From Aquarana catesbeiana (Eukaryota > Chordata > Amphibia > Anura > Ranidae), in assembly GCF_042186555.1 (NCBI RefSeq), contig NC_133324.1, positions 223,435,145 to 223,499,144 of the forward strand: a stretch of DNA of 64,000 nucleotides. The letters run 5' to 3'. Numbering within the stretch: the first letter of the stretch is position 1; each line of letters starts with the position of its first letter. Position numbers and translations under genes: made by a program. This document shows positions 1-11,008 of the stretch, in pieces. Under the pieces are notes generated by a model that saw only the letters and a program-made list of their open reading frames with translations, searched no databases and was not told where the DNA came from.

Positions 1-53
1 CTCTTAAGGGATTTTCGGAGTACCCATGCAGATTAGCTGGTTAGGCTGCCCTT

Positions 54-63
54 AAGGAGGGGG
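54..63 (+). promoter_or_regulatory. Polypurine tract of a Ty3/gypsy element
   Basis: A pure purine run sits three bases before the TGTCAG start of the adjoining LTR. It should prime plus-strand DNA synthesis. The same arrangement (purine run, three bases, TGTCAG) occurs on the minus strand at about 62384-62395, which supports the reading. Only the last bases of the internal region lie inside the window. Confidence 0.6.
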
Positions 64-66
64 CAC

Positions 67-716
67 TGTCAGAGAGGATCTCGGTTCAGGACACTTGCTG
101 GGCACTGCGGGCGCGTGCGCGGTCACGGTGTGTGGCGCCGGTTGCCCTATTTAGGTTGCTGGGATGCTGTGCTCGGTGCTGTCCGATCATCAGCTTCATG
201 TTGTCGTGCTTCCTGTTTCCTGTGTACTGGTTGATCTCTCTGTGACCCGGCTTGTTTACTTGACTCTGCTCTGCTATCCGCCTGCATCTGACCCCGGCCT
301 GCCTCCGACTTTGAACCTGCCTGACCCCTTTGTACCTTGCCGACCGCCTGCTGCCAAACCTGCTTGTAACCTGGACTTTGTATCTGCCTGCTCCTTTTGT
401 ACCATGCCGACCGCCTGCTGCCAAACCTGCTTGTGACCTGGACTTTGTATCTGCCTGCTCCTGCTCTGCACCTGTAGCTGACCTGCAGCCTACCTATCAT
501 CTCCTGCCAGCTTGCATCAGGACTCTGGGCCTCATCCCTGCTAACCACCCGCCAGGCTCTCATACCATTCTGTGCTCCCGTGCCTTCTGTGTGCTCTATC
601 AGGGGCCGGGAACCAGATACGTATGGGAGGCCATCCTCTGCTATATCGGGTTCGTCAGTCTGATACGGGTAAGTCTGACACAGTCCACACATTTCTGCTC
701 CCTCCAGTTCCTGACA
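67..716 (+). repeat. 3' LTR of a Ty3/gypsy-like retrotransposon
   Basis: The block begins TGTCAG and ends CTGACA, a perfect 6-bp inverted terminus, and follows a polypurine tract. It is about 650 bp long, pyrimidine-rich and non-coding. Two tandem copies of about 67 bp lie at roughly 328-462. The reading frames here of 60 to 190 codons do not resemble any protein and are not genes. The 5' part of the element lies outside the window, so the target duplication cannot be checked. The exact right boundary is inferred from the inverted terminus. Confidence 0.55.
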
Positions 717-1003
717 GCAGATCACATAATGGTAAAGTCATGTTAATTTGGGACTGATAACGAAGTTGTTGTTCACTTACAGCTGCTCTATTGATGGTTT
801 AATACTAGGGGTTAAATATATAATATATTTATTTATAAGGTATAATTTAATATATATGTGTTCTATAAATATAATATGCGTTCTCTACAACAGCTTCCAA
901 TTCACTGACTCTGTGGCTACTCGCTGCTCCCTCTTTTACACTTTCACAAAGAGAGGATTGGCTTAACCAAAAGTCCCCCTTTTGGCCTCTCCAGGCTTGC
1001 TGG

Positions 1004-3828
1004 CAGAGGCGGCTGTAGACTTTGTGAGGCTTTAGGCAAAACTTAGACATGAGGACCCACTCACGTCCATAATAGGAAAAATAATTCAAGCAATAAAAAA
1101 TAAAACTGTATGTCCCCCACAGTGCTACCGGCTTCTGTCCTCTTTTTCCCGCTGACTGCTGTGAGAGATTTTCAGGAAAAGGGGCTGGTAAATATGTCAT
1201 TTACCAGCACCTTCTTTTTCTAAATGAACACAGTGAGTGTGTGACTCTGTTTACTCTGGTTCGGTTTATGAATGGAGAGGAGCCTCTGTCTCCTGTTCAT
1301 TCATCTGCAGTGCAGCTGAGGCTGCAGGGAAAAAGAGTTTTGGAATGTGTTCCCTCAGTCCCTTTCTCATCTAAAAAGTGAGACTTTAGGGGTCTGTTTA
1401 GACCCCTGATATCTCACCAATGAGGCCAAAAAACTCTCACCAAAAAATGTAAAAAAAAATAATTTTTTTTAAAGGAAAAAAAAAAAGAAAAAAATCTGAC
1501 TAAAATTTCTAATCAGAGACTTAAAAGCCATGACCAATATGTAGCATAATTGAGCCACGCTCACTATATGCCACAGGTCACCATCTCCCTAGTAGGGGCC
1601 CCAGTGCATTACTTTGTCCATGATGCTATTATGATGGCACTATACAATGGTGTGTAGGAGAGGAAGGTGGAGGGTATGACAGTGGGTAGTATGTACATGA
1701 GAGGGGTGCAGAGTGTATGGTGGTGGGTAGTATTTACATAAGAGTGGTTCGGAGTGTATGGGGGTGAGTAGTATGTACATGAGAGGGGTGTGGAGTGTAT
1801 GGGGGTGGGTAATATGTACATGAGAGGGGTGCGGAGTGTATGGGGGTGGGTAATATGTACATGAGAGGGGTGCAGAGTGTATGGGTGTGGGTAGTATGTA
1901 CATGAGAGGGGTGCGAAGTGTATGGCGGTGGGGTGCAGAGTGTATGGTAGGGAATAGTATGACATGAGAGGGGTACAGAGTGTATGGGGGTGGGTAGTAT
2001 GTACATGAGAGGGGTGCAGAGTGTATGGGGGTGGTTAGTATGTACATGAGAGGGGTGGGGAGTGTATGGGGTGGGTAGTATGTACATGAGAGGGGTGCAG
2101 AGTGTATGGTGGTGGGTAGTATGTACATGAAAGGGGTGCGGAGTGTATGGGGGTGGGTAGTATGTACATGAGAGGGGTGCGGAGTGTATGGGGTGGGTAG
2201 TATGTACATGAGAGGGATGCGGAGTGTATGGGGTGGGTAGTATGTACATGAGAGGGATGCGGAGTGTATGGGGTGGGTAGTATGTACATGAGAAGGGGTG
2301 CGGAGTCTATGGGGTGGGTAGTATGTACATGAGAGGGGGTGCGGAGTGTATGGGGGTGGGTAGTATGACATGAGAGGGGTGCGGAGTGTATGGGGGTGGG
2401 TAGTATGACATGAGAGGGGTGCGGAGTGTATAGGGTGGGTAGTATGTACATGAGAGGGATGCGGAGTGTATGGGGTGGGTAGTATGTCCATCAGAGGGGG
2501 TGCGGAGTGTATGGGGTGGGTAGTATGTACATGAGAGGGGGTGCGGAGTGTATGGGGGTGGGTAGTATGACATGAGAGGGGTGCGGAGTGTATGGGGGTG
2601 GGTAGTATAACATGAAAGGGGTGCGGAGTGTAAGGGGGTGGGTAGTATGTACATGAGAGGGGTGCGGAGCGTATGGGGTGCGTAATATGTACATGATAGG
2701 GATGCGGAGTGTATGGGGAGGGTAGTATGTACATGAGAGGGGTGTGGAGTGTATGGGGTGGGTAGTATGTACATGACAGGGGTGCGGAGTGTATGGGGGT
2801 GGGTAGTATGTACATGAGAGGGGTACGGAGTGTATGGGGGTGGGTAGTATGTACATGAGAGGGATGCGGAGTGTATGGGGTGGGTAGTATGTACATGAGA
2901 GGGATGCGGAGTGTATGGGGTGGGTAGTATGTACATGAGAGGGGGTGCGGAGTGTATGGGATGGGTAGTATATACATGAGAGGGGGTGCGGAGTGTATGG
3001 GCGTGGGTAGTATGACATGAGAGGAGTGCGGAGTGTATGGGGGTGGGTAGTATGACATGAGAGGGGTGCGGAGTGTAAGGGGGTGGGTAGTATGTACATG
3101 AGAGGGGTGCGGAGCGTATGGGGTGCGTAGTATGTACATGATAGGGGTGCGGAGTGTATGGGGAGGGTAGTATGTACATGAGAGGGATGCGGAGTGTATG
3201 AGGTGGGTAGTATGTACATGAGAGGGGTGCGGAACGTATGGGAGGGTAGTATGTACATGAGAAGGGTGGACATGATAAAAAAAAAGTGGTATATGGTGCG
3301 AATGAGCCCTAATTTATTGCTCCATCCCTGCAGAAGCCATTTTGCAGTGGCATGCATGGAGCAACTGAAGTTAGCAGCACAGCACCAGAACTGGCCTCCC
3401 ACCCTGCTGCAGTCTCTGCTCTCACCGCCCCTCCCCCATCACAAGTCCCTGCACACAAGACCCTGCACAAAGCTGCCAGCTCACCTCCCTCCACACATCC
3501 GGCAGAACAAACTCCTCTCCTGCATGTGCGTGCATGCATCCCTCCTGGGTTCAGCAGCAGCCGGCAGCTCCACCTCCATCTCTATAATCTGCATGCCTGG
3601 AGGACACAGAGGGGGCGCTGAAGAGAGCCGAGAGTGGCAGAGGGAAGAAGCTTCAGGTCGGGCTGCATATTAGGAGAGACCCTTGCTAATCCATCCGGCT
3701 CCCTCAGTGGGGACACTGGCAGGGTCACTCCTACACACACTTCAGGTAAATTAGGCGGCAACGAGGCGACCTGAGCGTGCGAGGCCTAAGGCGACAACCT
3801 AATTTGCCTAATTAAAGAGCCACCTCTG
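1004..3828. mobile_element. hAT-like non-autonomous element with an internal minisatellite
   Basis: The left end reads CAGAGGCGGCT and the right end, read inward, CAGAGGTGGCT. The flanks are CTTGCTGG (996-1003) and CTTACTGG (3829-3836), an 8-bp target duplication with one mismatch. CAG starts and 8-bp duplications are typical of hAT transposons. No transposase frame is visible. The left 650 bp hold short perfect hairpins (1184-1208; about 1387-1409). The middle is a 1.6 kb minisatellite and the right 550 bp are GC-richer unique-looking sequence. A second sequence beginning the same way starts at 57142. Confidence 0.7.
1655..3275. repeat. Minisatellite, 38-41 bp unit, about 40 copies
   Basis: Near-identical units built on TAGTATGTACATGAGAGGGG followed by a GTGCGGAGTGTATGGGGGTGGG block. 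Lengths differ through the number of Gs and a recurring loss of the bases TAC. The run shows longer-range order: a rare variant (GGAGCG) recurs 445 bp apart near 2667 and 3112 in the same unit context. The array leaves very long open frames on the minus strand, up to 499 codons. They only repeat the unit in three frames and are not genes. Confidence 0.95.
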
Positions 3829-3836
3829 CTTACTGG

Positions 3837-4167
3837 CCATAGTTCAATGGTCATGCAGTGCATTATAATTTAAATATAATTTCACGTGTGAACCTGCACA
3901 TAAATTGCTAATCTCAAATCCACAGGATTTCATTTGAACCCATGGTAACGGCAAACTCGAGCCCCATTACCATTAGTATTTTTTATGATGTAGTCAGCTA
4001 GGCATAATTTCAGAATGCTTGAGAGTTTTATTTATCTAAGATATGAGTAACTGATATATTGAGGCCTCATGCACGTGGGTGGTTTGGCCTGTTAGCATCA
4101 ATTCTCAGCGTTTTTGGATGTCCAAGAGACAGCATCCAGTTAGAATCTATAGGGAGTGGTATTCACA
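3837..4167. other. No gene recognised
   Basis: Sequence of ordinary composition between the hAT-like element and the first TTAA-flanked MITE. I see no coding signal, RNA gene or repeat structure in it. Confidence 0.5.
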
Positions 4168-4171
4168 TTAA

Positions 4172-4548
4172 GACCCCTTTAACACTGGAGGCATTTTTCA
4201 GGCTTTCTGGTGCTAAAAATAGCATCTGTAATGCACCTGAAAAACGTCTCTCTAAGCTCCCAAGTGTAAAAGCCAGAGTGCCTTCACACTGAGGCCCTGC
4301 ACTGGCAGGACGTTAAAAAAGTCCTCCAAGCAGCGTCTTGAAATGAATGGGCACCGCTGCCAAAGTGCCTGCAAAGCGTTTTGGCAGCGGCGCTACACAG
4401 GCGCTATTGACCCTTTCTTCGGCCGCTAGTCAGGGTTAAAAGCACCCCGCTAGCGACCGAAAAGTGCCGCTAAAACTACGGTAAGGTGGCGCTAAATCTA
4501 GTGGCGCTTTACCGCTGACGCGGCAGGTTGCTCAGTGTGAAAGGGCTC
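4172..4548. mobile_element. TTAA-flanked MITE, copy 1
   Basis: The left end begins GACCCCTTTAACACTG after TTAA (4168-4171). The right end, read inward, begins GAGCCCTTTCACACTG. There is no coding capacity. The interior closely matches the next element at 4630-5006 over its whole length, so both are copies of one family. TTAA targets are used by piggyBac and Kolobok transposons; which class drove this family is not decided here. Confidence 0.65.
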
Positions 4549-4629
4549 TTCGGAATATATGCATTCAGCCATATGCCCTGAATGCAGGAATTTTGCATTT
4601 ACAGGCATAGGTCCTTGAATGGTCCTTAA

Positions 4630-5006
4630 GACCCCTTTCACACTGGTGGCATTTTTTTAGGCGTTTTAGTGCTAAAAATAGCGCCTGTAAAGTGCCAGAA
4701 AAACATCTCTCAATGCTCCCCAGTGTGAAAGCCAGAGTGCTTTCACACTGAGGCTCTGTGCTGGCAGGATATTAAAAAAAAGTCCTGCAAGCAGCGTCTT
4801 TGGGGTTGTGGAGGTATACACAGCTCCTCCAACGCCCCTGCCCATTGAAATGAATAGGCACTGCTGCAAAGCGCTTCGGCAGTGGCGCTACACGGGCGCT
4901 ATTCACCCTCTATTCGGCCGCTAGCGGGGGTTAAAAGCGTCCCGCTATCGGCTGAAAAGCTCCTCCAAAACACTAATGCGGCAGGCAGCTCAGTGTGAAA
5001 GGGCTC
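4630..5006. mobile_element. TTAA-flanked MITE, copy 2
   Basis: The left end is GACCCCTTTCACACTG after TTAA (4626-4629) and the right end, read inward, is GAGCCCTTTCACACTG. The right-hand TTAA has decayed. It matches copy 1 in direct orientation with only about 80 bp between the two. Confidence 0.65.
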
Positions 5007-5785
5007 TAGCGCACATGGCCTAAATGCAAGTACCGCTCAGATGCTGCATATTTTAGTCTCTTATTGATTTTGTTAGGCTACTGGTAGCGGGGCTGTACTT
5101 AAACTGAAAAAAAGAAAATAATTGCAAAAGAAAATTTGCTGTCAATAACAACCAATTTTTCTTCTTATTTTATATATATATAGAAAGGTAAACTAGCCAT
5201 CCTGATTGGTTGTTAGGGATAACAACTTCACATTTGTGCACTCTTTACCAGGTTTAATGAATTAACCCCAAGGACCATTGCTCTTGCTCTTATTCGTTGC
5301 TGTATCAAATAATGCTGTGCACGTTCCCTTTGCCAGTGTTATGAATAACCGTAAATGCCACCATAATTAAAGTCCTTTATATGCCATTGTGTAAATAAAG
5401 TCCCTTGGTGCCACTATCACAAAAGTCCCAGAGTAATCAAAGGCAAAATCCACCCAATATTAATATATCATTTTTCCACGGATGCTGGAGGCTGCATCAT
5501 CCAAATGCTCCCTATAGATAAAGTTGAATCCCTATACCTAGTAATAATGCAGCATGAGGAGAATGACAGCACAGTAGTGTCTGCAGTTATGGTTGCATTA
5601 AAATATTTGGGAAATATAGGAAATTAGTAGCTGACTAAACGTAACCTGCTGAAATATTACTCAATTGCTTTAAAATTAATTTCCCTTTCTGCTAGGCTAA
5701 TTAAGGAACTTCATTAATAGTATAATTAGAATCCCTGAAAATTGATTGAAATGAATGTAACTGTTGTCAGAATAATTAATACACA
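5007..5785. other. No gene recognised
   Basis: AT-rich sequence with no frame above about 60 codons and no clear repeat structure beyond short T/A runs. It may be unique host sequence, for example intron or intergenic DNA. Confidence 0.4.
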
Positions 5786-5787
5786 TA

Positions 5788-7326
5788 CAGTATCTCACAA
5801 AAGTGAGTACACCCCTCACATTTTTGTAAATATTTTATTCTATCTTTTCATGTGACAACACTGAAGAAATGACACTTTGCTACAATGTAAAGTAGTGAGT
5901 GTACAGCTTGCATAAGAGTCCCCTCAAAATAACTCAACACACAGCTATTATTGTCTAAGCCGCTGGTAACAAAAGTGAGTACACTCCTAAGTGAAAATGT
6001 CCAAATTGGGCCCAAAGTGTCAATATTTTGTGTGGCCACCATTATTTTCCAGCACGGCCTTAACCCTCTTGGGCATGGAGTTCACCAGAGCTTCATAGGT
6101 TGCCACTGGAGTCCTCTTCCGCTCCTCCATGACGACATCATGGAGCTGGTGGATGTTAGAGACCTTGCGCTCCTCCACCTTCTGTTTGAGGATGCCCCAC
6201 AGATGCTCAATAGAGTTTAAAGTCTGGAGACATGCTTGGCTAGTCCATTACCTTTACCTCAGCTTCTTTAACAAGGCAGTGGTCGTCTTGGAGGTGTGTT
6301 TGGGGTCGTTATCATGTTGAAATATTGCCCTGCGGCCCAGGAGGGGATTATGCTCTGCTTCAGTATGTTACAGTACATGTTGACATCCATGGTTCCCTCA
6401 ATGAACTGTAGTTCCCCAGTTCCGGCAGCACCCATGCAGCCCCAGACCATGACACTCCCACCACCATGCTTAACTGTAGGCAAGACACACTTGTTTTTGT
6501 ACTCCTCACCACACACGCTTGACACCATCTGAATCAAATAAGTTTATCTTGGTCTCATCAGACCACAGGACATGGTTCCAGTAATCCATGTCCTTAGTCT
6601 GCTTGTCTTCAGCAGACTGCTGGCAGGCTTCTTGTGCATCATCTTTAGAAGAAGCTTCCTTCTGGGACAACAGCCATGCAGACCAATTTGATGCAGTGTG
6701 CAGCGTATGGTCTGAGCACTGACAGGCTGACCCCCCACCCCTTCAACCTCTGCAGCAATGCTGGCAGCACTCATACTTCTATTTCCCAAAGACAACCTTT
6801 AGATATGATGCTGAGCACGTGCACTCAACCTCTTTGGTCGACCATGGCGAGGCCTGTTCTAAGTGGAACCTGTCTGGTAAACCGCTGTCTTGGCCACCGT
6901 GCTGCAGCTCAGTTTCAGGTTCTTGGCAATCTTCTTATAGCCTAAGCCATCTTTATGTAGAGTAAAAATTCTTTTTTTTTCAGATCCTCAGAGAGTTCTT
7001 TGCCATGAGGTGCCATGTTGAACTTCCAGTGACCAGCATGAGAGAGTGAGAGTGATAACACAAAATTTAACACACCTGCTCCCCATTCACACCTGAGACC
7101 TTGTAACACTAACAAGTCACATGACACCAGGGAGGGAAAAAGGCTAATTGTGAACAATTTGGACATTTTCACTTGGGGTGTACTCACCTTTGTTGCCAGC
7201 AGTTTAGACATTAATGGCTGTGTGTTGAGTTATTTTGAGGGGACAGCAAATTTACACTGTCATACAAGCTGTAGACTCACTACTTTACATTGTAGCAAAG
7301 TGTCATTTCTTCAGTGTTGTTACATG
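5788..7326 (-). mobile_element. Tc1/mariner element, copy A, right end truncated
   Basis: Starts with CAGTATCTCACAAAAGTGAG straight after a TA (5786-5787). Two direct copies of the AAAGTGAGTACAC motif lie in the left terminal repeat (about 5797 and 5972), the IR/DR arrangement of Tc1 elements. The right repeat is present from about 7140 but similarity stops near 7326, so the outermost roughly 60 bp are lost. Close relatives lie at 12886 and 32794. Confidence 0.9.
6020..7016 (-). pseudogene. Tc1 transposase pseudogene (copy A)
   Basis: Remnant of a DDE transposase that cuts and pastes the surrounding element at TA sites. It starts at 7016 with the MAPHGKELSEDL segment and ends with the GGHTKY-type C-terminus at 6020, about 330 codons, the usual Tc1 length. 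Recognisable parts in order are the N-terminal helix-turn-helix region, SAASIAAEVEGVGGQPVSA (about 6720-6780), the first catalytic Asp area near 6560 and LPTVKHGGGSVMVWGC near 6450. Frame changes occur at a lengthened A run near 6970, near 6600 and near 6340, so no active protein can be made. The identification is secure because copies B and C read the same way. Confidence 0.9.
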
Positions 7327-7671
7327 TCGATCGAAAGAAATCCAACAAAAATGTTTGCTTCAGCATTTGACTTTGGAGCAAATGGACTTTCCTGGATGAA
7401 ATATACATTCACCGTTAGAAATTTGTTAGTTTGAGAAAAATTTCCATCCTGCTCCTTCAGATTTTCTTGTTACTGTGGGCGAAAACGAATGCTTATCTCC
7501 AGGGCTTTTTATTTCTGAGAATAGGTGGAGGAACTCACCCTCTCCAGCCAGCTCTCTTCCCAACATAGGAGTGCATAACACACAGGCCACAGAAGTGTGT
7601 TTTGTGCAGTACTGAGGAGTGCGTATCCCACAGGGTGTAGAACAAAATCAGCACAGTTCGGTCCACAACTT
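7327..7671. other. No gene recognised
   Basis: Transition between the broken Tc1 copy and a short C-rich minisatellite. No coding or RNA feature is visible. Confidence 0.45.
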
Positions 7672-7822
7672 ACCTCTTCGGCACTCCACCTGAAGCTCAC
7701 CTCTTCTGCCCCCCACCTGTAGCTGACCTTTTCTGCCCCCCACCTGTAGCTCACCTCTTTTGCCCCCCACCCTCAGCTGACCTCTTCTGCCCCCCACCCT
7801 CAGCTCACCTCTTCTGCCCCGT
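7672..7822. repeat. Short minisatellite, 27-bp unit
   Basis: About five copies of AGCTCACCTCTTCTGCCCCC plus CACCTGT, with GCTGACC/GCTCACC and CCTGT/CCTCA variants. More diverged relatives of the unit (CAACTC..., CCCCTGTC...) continue to about 8010, so the array was probably longer and has decayed. Confidence 0.85.
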
Positions 7823-8439
7823 TCAGAGTTCAACTCTGTATCCCTGTCTAGAGCTCAACTCTTAACACTTTTCCACAGTTCATCTTATCATCCCCATCCT
7901 CAACTCACCTTTGTACCCCTGTCCACATATCACTTCCCCACTCCTCTGTCCACTGGTTACACCCCTAGTTTACAACTCACCTCTGCACCCCCATCCATAG
8001 CTTATCCTAACAGCTTTCACCTTTTGCACAATCCCCACCCCCTTCTCAGCTCTCACCTCTGCAAAAATGTCCCCCTTTTCAGCTCTGCACCAAACCTTCA
8101 ACCTTCCCACTCCTTTCTGTACAACCTTCCCCTTTCCCTCCACAGTCTCTCATCTCTTACTCTCACTCTCACTCTCTCTCAAGTGCATCAATCTCCAGCA
8201 ATAGAGCCAGTATTGGAAAATTACCCCAATCAGATTGCACTTACATTATAGAGACTTTTAAAAACAACCATTAAAAAAGCAGCTGCATCCACACTGGGTT
8301 CATTCCCCTGCCCTAGATCCTGTCCTCCCGATGGGTTGTTTGAGTAACTCAGCCTGCCTACTAGATGATGTCACTATGAGCACCCAAAATGCCAAGAGTG
8401 TGTACACCGCTCATGTGAATAGATAATCCTACCTGATCA
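7823..8439. other. Degenerate C/T-rich flank, no gene
   Basis: Decayed copies of the 27-bp unit, then pyrimidine-rich sequence with a short CTCACT run near 8160. No supported gene. Confidence 0.5.
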
Positions 8440-10016
8440 TTACACTGACCTATCTGCCCCCTACACTGACCTACCAGACCCCTAAACTGACCTACCAGAC
8501 CCCTACACTGACCCCTCCTGACACATACACTGACCCCCTGACACATACATTGATCCCCCTAACCCATACACTGACCCCCCTGACACATATATTGATCCCC
8601 TGACACATACACTGACCCCCCGACACATACACTGACCCCCCTGACACATACATTGATCCCTCTGACACATACACTGACCCCCTGACAAATACATTGATCC
8701 CCCGACACATACACTGACCCCCCCGACACATACATTGACCCCCCGACACATACACTGACCCCCCCGACACATACACTGAACCCCCCGACATATACACTGA
8801 CCACCCTTGACACATACACTGACCCCCTGACACATACACTGACCCCCTTGACACATATATTGATCCCCCTAACCCATACACTGACCCCCCTGACACATAT
8901 ATCGATCCCCTGACACATACACTGACCTCCCGACACATACACTGACCCCCCCGACACATACACTGACACCCCCTGACACATACACTGACCCCCCTGACAC
9001 ATACATTGATCCCTCTGACACATACACTGACCCCCCTTGACAAATACATTGATCCCCCTGACACATACACTGACCCCCCGACACATACATTGACCCCCCC
9101 TGACACATTCACTGAACCCCCCGACATATACACTGACCACCCTTGACACATACACTGACCCCCTGACACATACACTGACCCCCCCGACACATACACTGAC
9201 CCCCTTGACACATATATTGATCCCCCTAACCCATACACTGACCCCCCTGACACATATATTGATCCCCTGACACATACACTGACCCCCCGACACATACACT
9301 GACCCCCCCCCGACACATACACTGACCCCCCCTGACACATACACTGACCCCCCTGACACATACATTGATCCCTCTGACACATACACTGACCCCCCTTGAC
9401 AAATACACTGACCCCCCTTGACAAATACATTGATCCCCCTGACACATACACTGACCCCCCCGACACATACACTGACCCCCCCTGACACATACACTGACCC
9501 CCCTGACACATACTCTGACCCCCCCGACACATAGACTGACCCCCCTGACACATACACTGACCCCCCTGACACATACTCTGACCCCCCCGACACATACACC
9601 GACCCCCCTGACACATACACTGACCCCCCTGACACATACTCTGACCCCCCCGACACATAGACTGACCCCCCTGACACATACACTGACCCCCCTGACACAT
9701 ACTCTGACCCCCCCGACACATACACTGACCCCCCTGACACATACACTGACCACCCCTGACACATACACTGACCCCCCTGACACATACACTGACCACCCCT
9801 GACACATACACTGACCACCCCTGACACATACATTGACCCCCCTGACACATACTCTGACCCCCCCGACACATAGACTGACCCCCCTGACACATACACTGAC
9901 CCCCCTGACACATACTCTGACCCCCCGACACATACACTGACCCCCCTGACACATACACTGACCACCCCTGACACATACACTGACCACCCCTGACACATAC
10001 ATTGACCCCCTGACAC
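8440..10016. repeat. C-rich minisatellite, 20-23 bp unit, about 70 copies
   Basis: Tandem copies of ACACATACACTGACCCCCCTG with a variable number of Cs and recurrent TTGATCC, TACTCTG and TAGACTG variants. A rare variant (CTAACCCATACACTG) recurs at about 8559, 8869 and 9226, in the same surrounding order, showing block duplications of roughly 310-360 bp. Minus-strand frames of up to 515 codons (SVYVSGGSVYVSGG pattern) are produced purely by the repeat. Confidence 0.95.
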
Positions 10017-10389
10017 TGCGTCCTGTGGGTCTTCCGCAAAAGCCATCAGGTGGTAGCCCCAAACAAGAGCACACACTTATGGCTGGAGCTCCAGAGGCCC
10101 CTACAAGGCAGTATGGCAAGGTAGCGCCATACACCCCTATTATCTTTTATCTCTGGTATTTCTAGAGCTCTACTTGGGGAGCCCTATCAGGGGAGGCAGC
10201 AACCTTTACTTTGTAACCTTACTTTCTCCTAAGCGCGGCTTCTTTCTTTATTTCAAAGCACTGTATGAGGTATGAAGCTATACAGTATATCTTTTTTACT
10301 AATAACAATTTAATAACACTTTGAGCCACAATATGATACATTACCTATATTTATTGTTATGTGCATTATGCAGCCAGGTATAGGAGATC
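10017..10389. other. No gene recognised
   Basis: Unique-looking sequence between the C-rich array and a Tc1-like fragment. No coding or RNA signal seen. Confidence 0.45.
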
Positions 10390-10391
10390 TA

Positions 10392-11008
10392 CAGTCACCG
10401 GCCACTTTATTAGGTACACCTTGCTAGTTGGACCCCCTTTTACCTTCAGAACTGCCTTAATTCTTCGTGGCATAGATTCAACAAGGTGTTGGAAAAGATT
10501 TTGATCCTTATTGACATGATAGTATCACACAGTCCCTGCAGATTTGTCGGCTGCACATCCATGATGCGAATCTCCCGTTCCACCACATGCCAAAGGTGCG
10601 CTATTGGATTGCGAACTGGTGACTGTGGAGACCATTGGAGTACAGTAAACTCATTGTCATGTTGAAGAAACCAGTTTGAGATTTTTTGAGCTTTGTGACA
10701 TGGGGCATTATCCTGCTGGAAGTAGCCATCGAAGATGGGTACACTGTAGTCATAAAGGGATGGACATGGTCAGCAACAATACTCAGGTAGGCCATGGCAT
10801 TTAAACAATACTCGATTGGTACCAATGGGCCCAAAGCGTGCCAAGAAAATATCCCCCACGCCATTACACCACCACCAGCCTGAACCGTTGATACAAGGCA
10901 GGATGGATTGGATACTTTAATGTGGTTTACTCCAAATGCTGACCCTACCATCTGAATGTCGCAGCTGAAATCATGTATATCTTCTCTGTATTGCTTTATG
11001 AATTGCAT
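10392..11008 (-). mobile_element. Second Tc1 family, truncated fragment
   Basis: Starts with CAGTCACCGGCCACTTTATT after a TA (10390-10391), the terminus of a Tc1 family different from the three CAGTATCTC copies here. Only the left terminal region and the C-terminal part of the transposase remain. Similarity ends near 11008 with no second terminus. Confidence 0.75.
10601..11008 (-). pseudogene. Tc1-like transposase fragment
   Basis: The frame carries a GGGVMAWGIFSW block, then LGPLVPIEYCLNAMAYLSIV and DHVHPFM, typical of the middle of Tc1 transposases around the second catalytic Asp. After about 10740 the expected product is split between frames: the frame ends SRIMPHVTKL, while the adjacent frame carries the DNAPCH-type motif. 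The final SPDLNPIEHLW-type region lies in another frame toward 10560-10620. The N-terminal DNA-binding half is absent. Confidence 0.7.

Noticed and set aside
86..746. Frames of 112-192 codons inside the first 750 bases
   Set aside because: They lie in an LTR with a 67-bp tandem duplication and match no protein.
1640..3402. Long minus-strand open frames of 290-499 codons (Thr/His/Pro/Ser rich)
   Set aside because: They exist in several frames at once because the 38-41 bp unit lacks stops. No start context, domain or non-repeat sequence supports a gene.
8492..10134. Minus-strand frames of 302-515 codons with SVYVSGGQCMCQG strings
   Set aside because: All three frames of the 20-23 bp unit are open. 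The product is the repeat translated, not a protein family.
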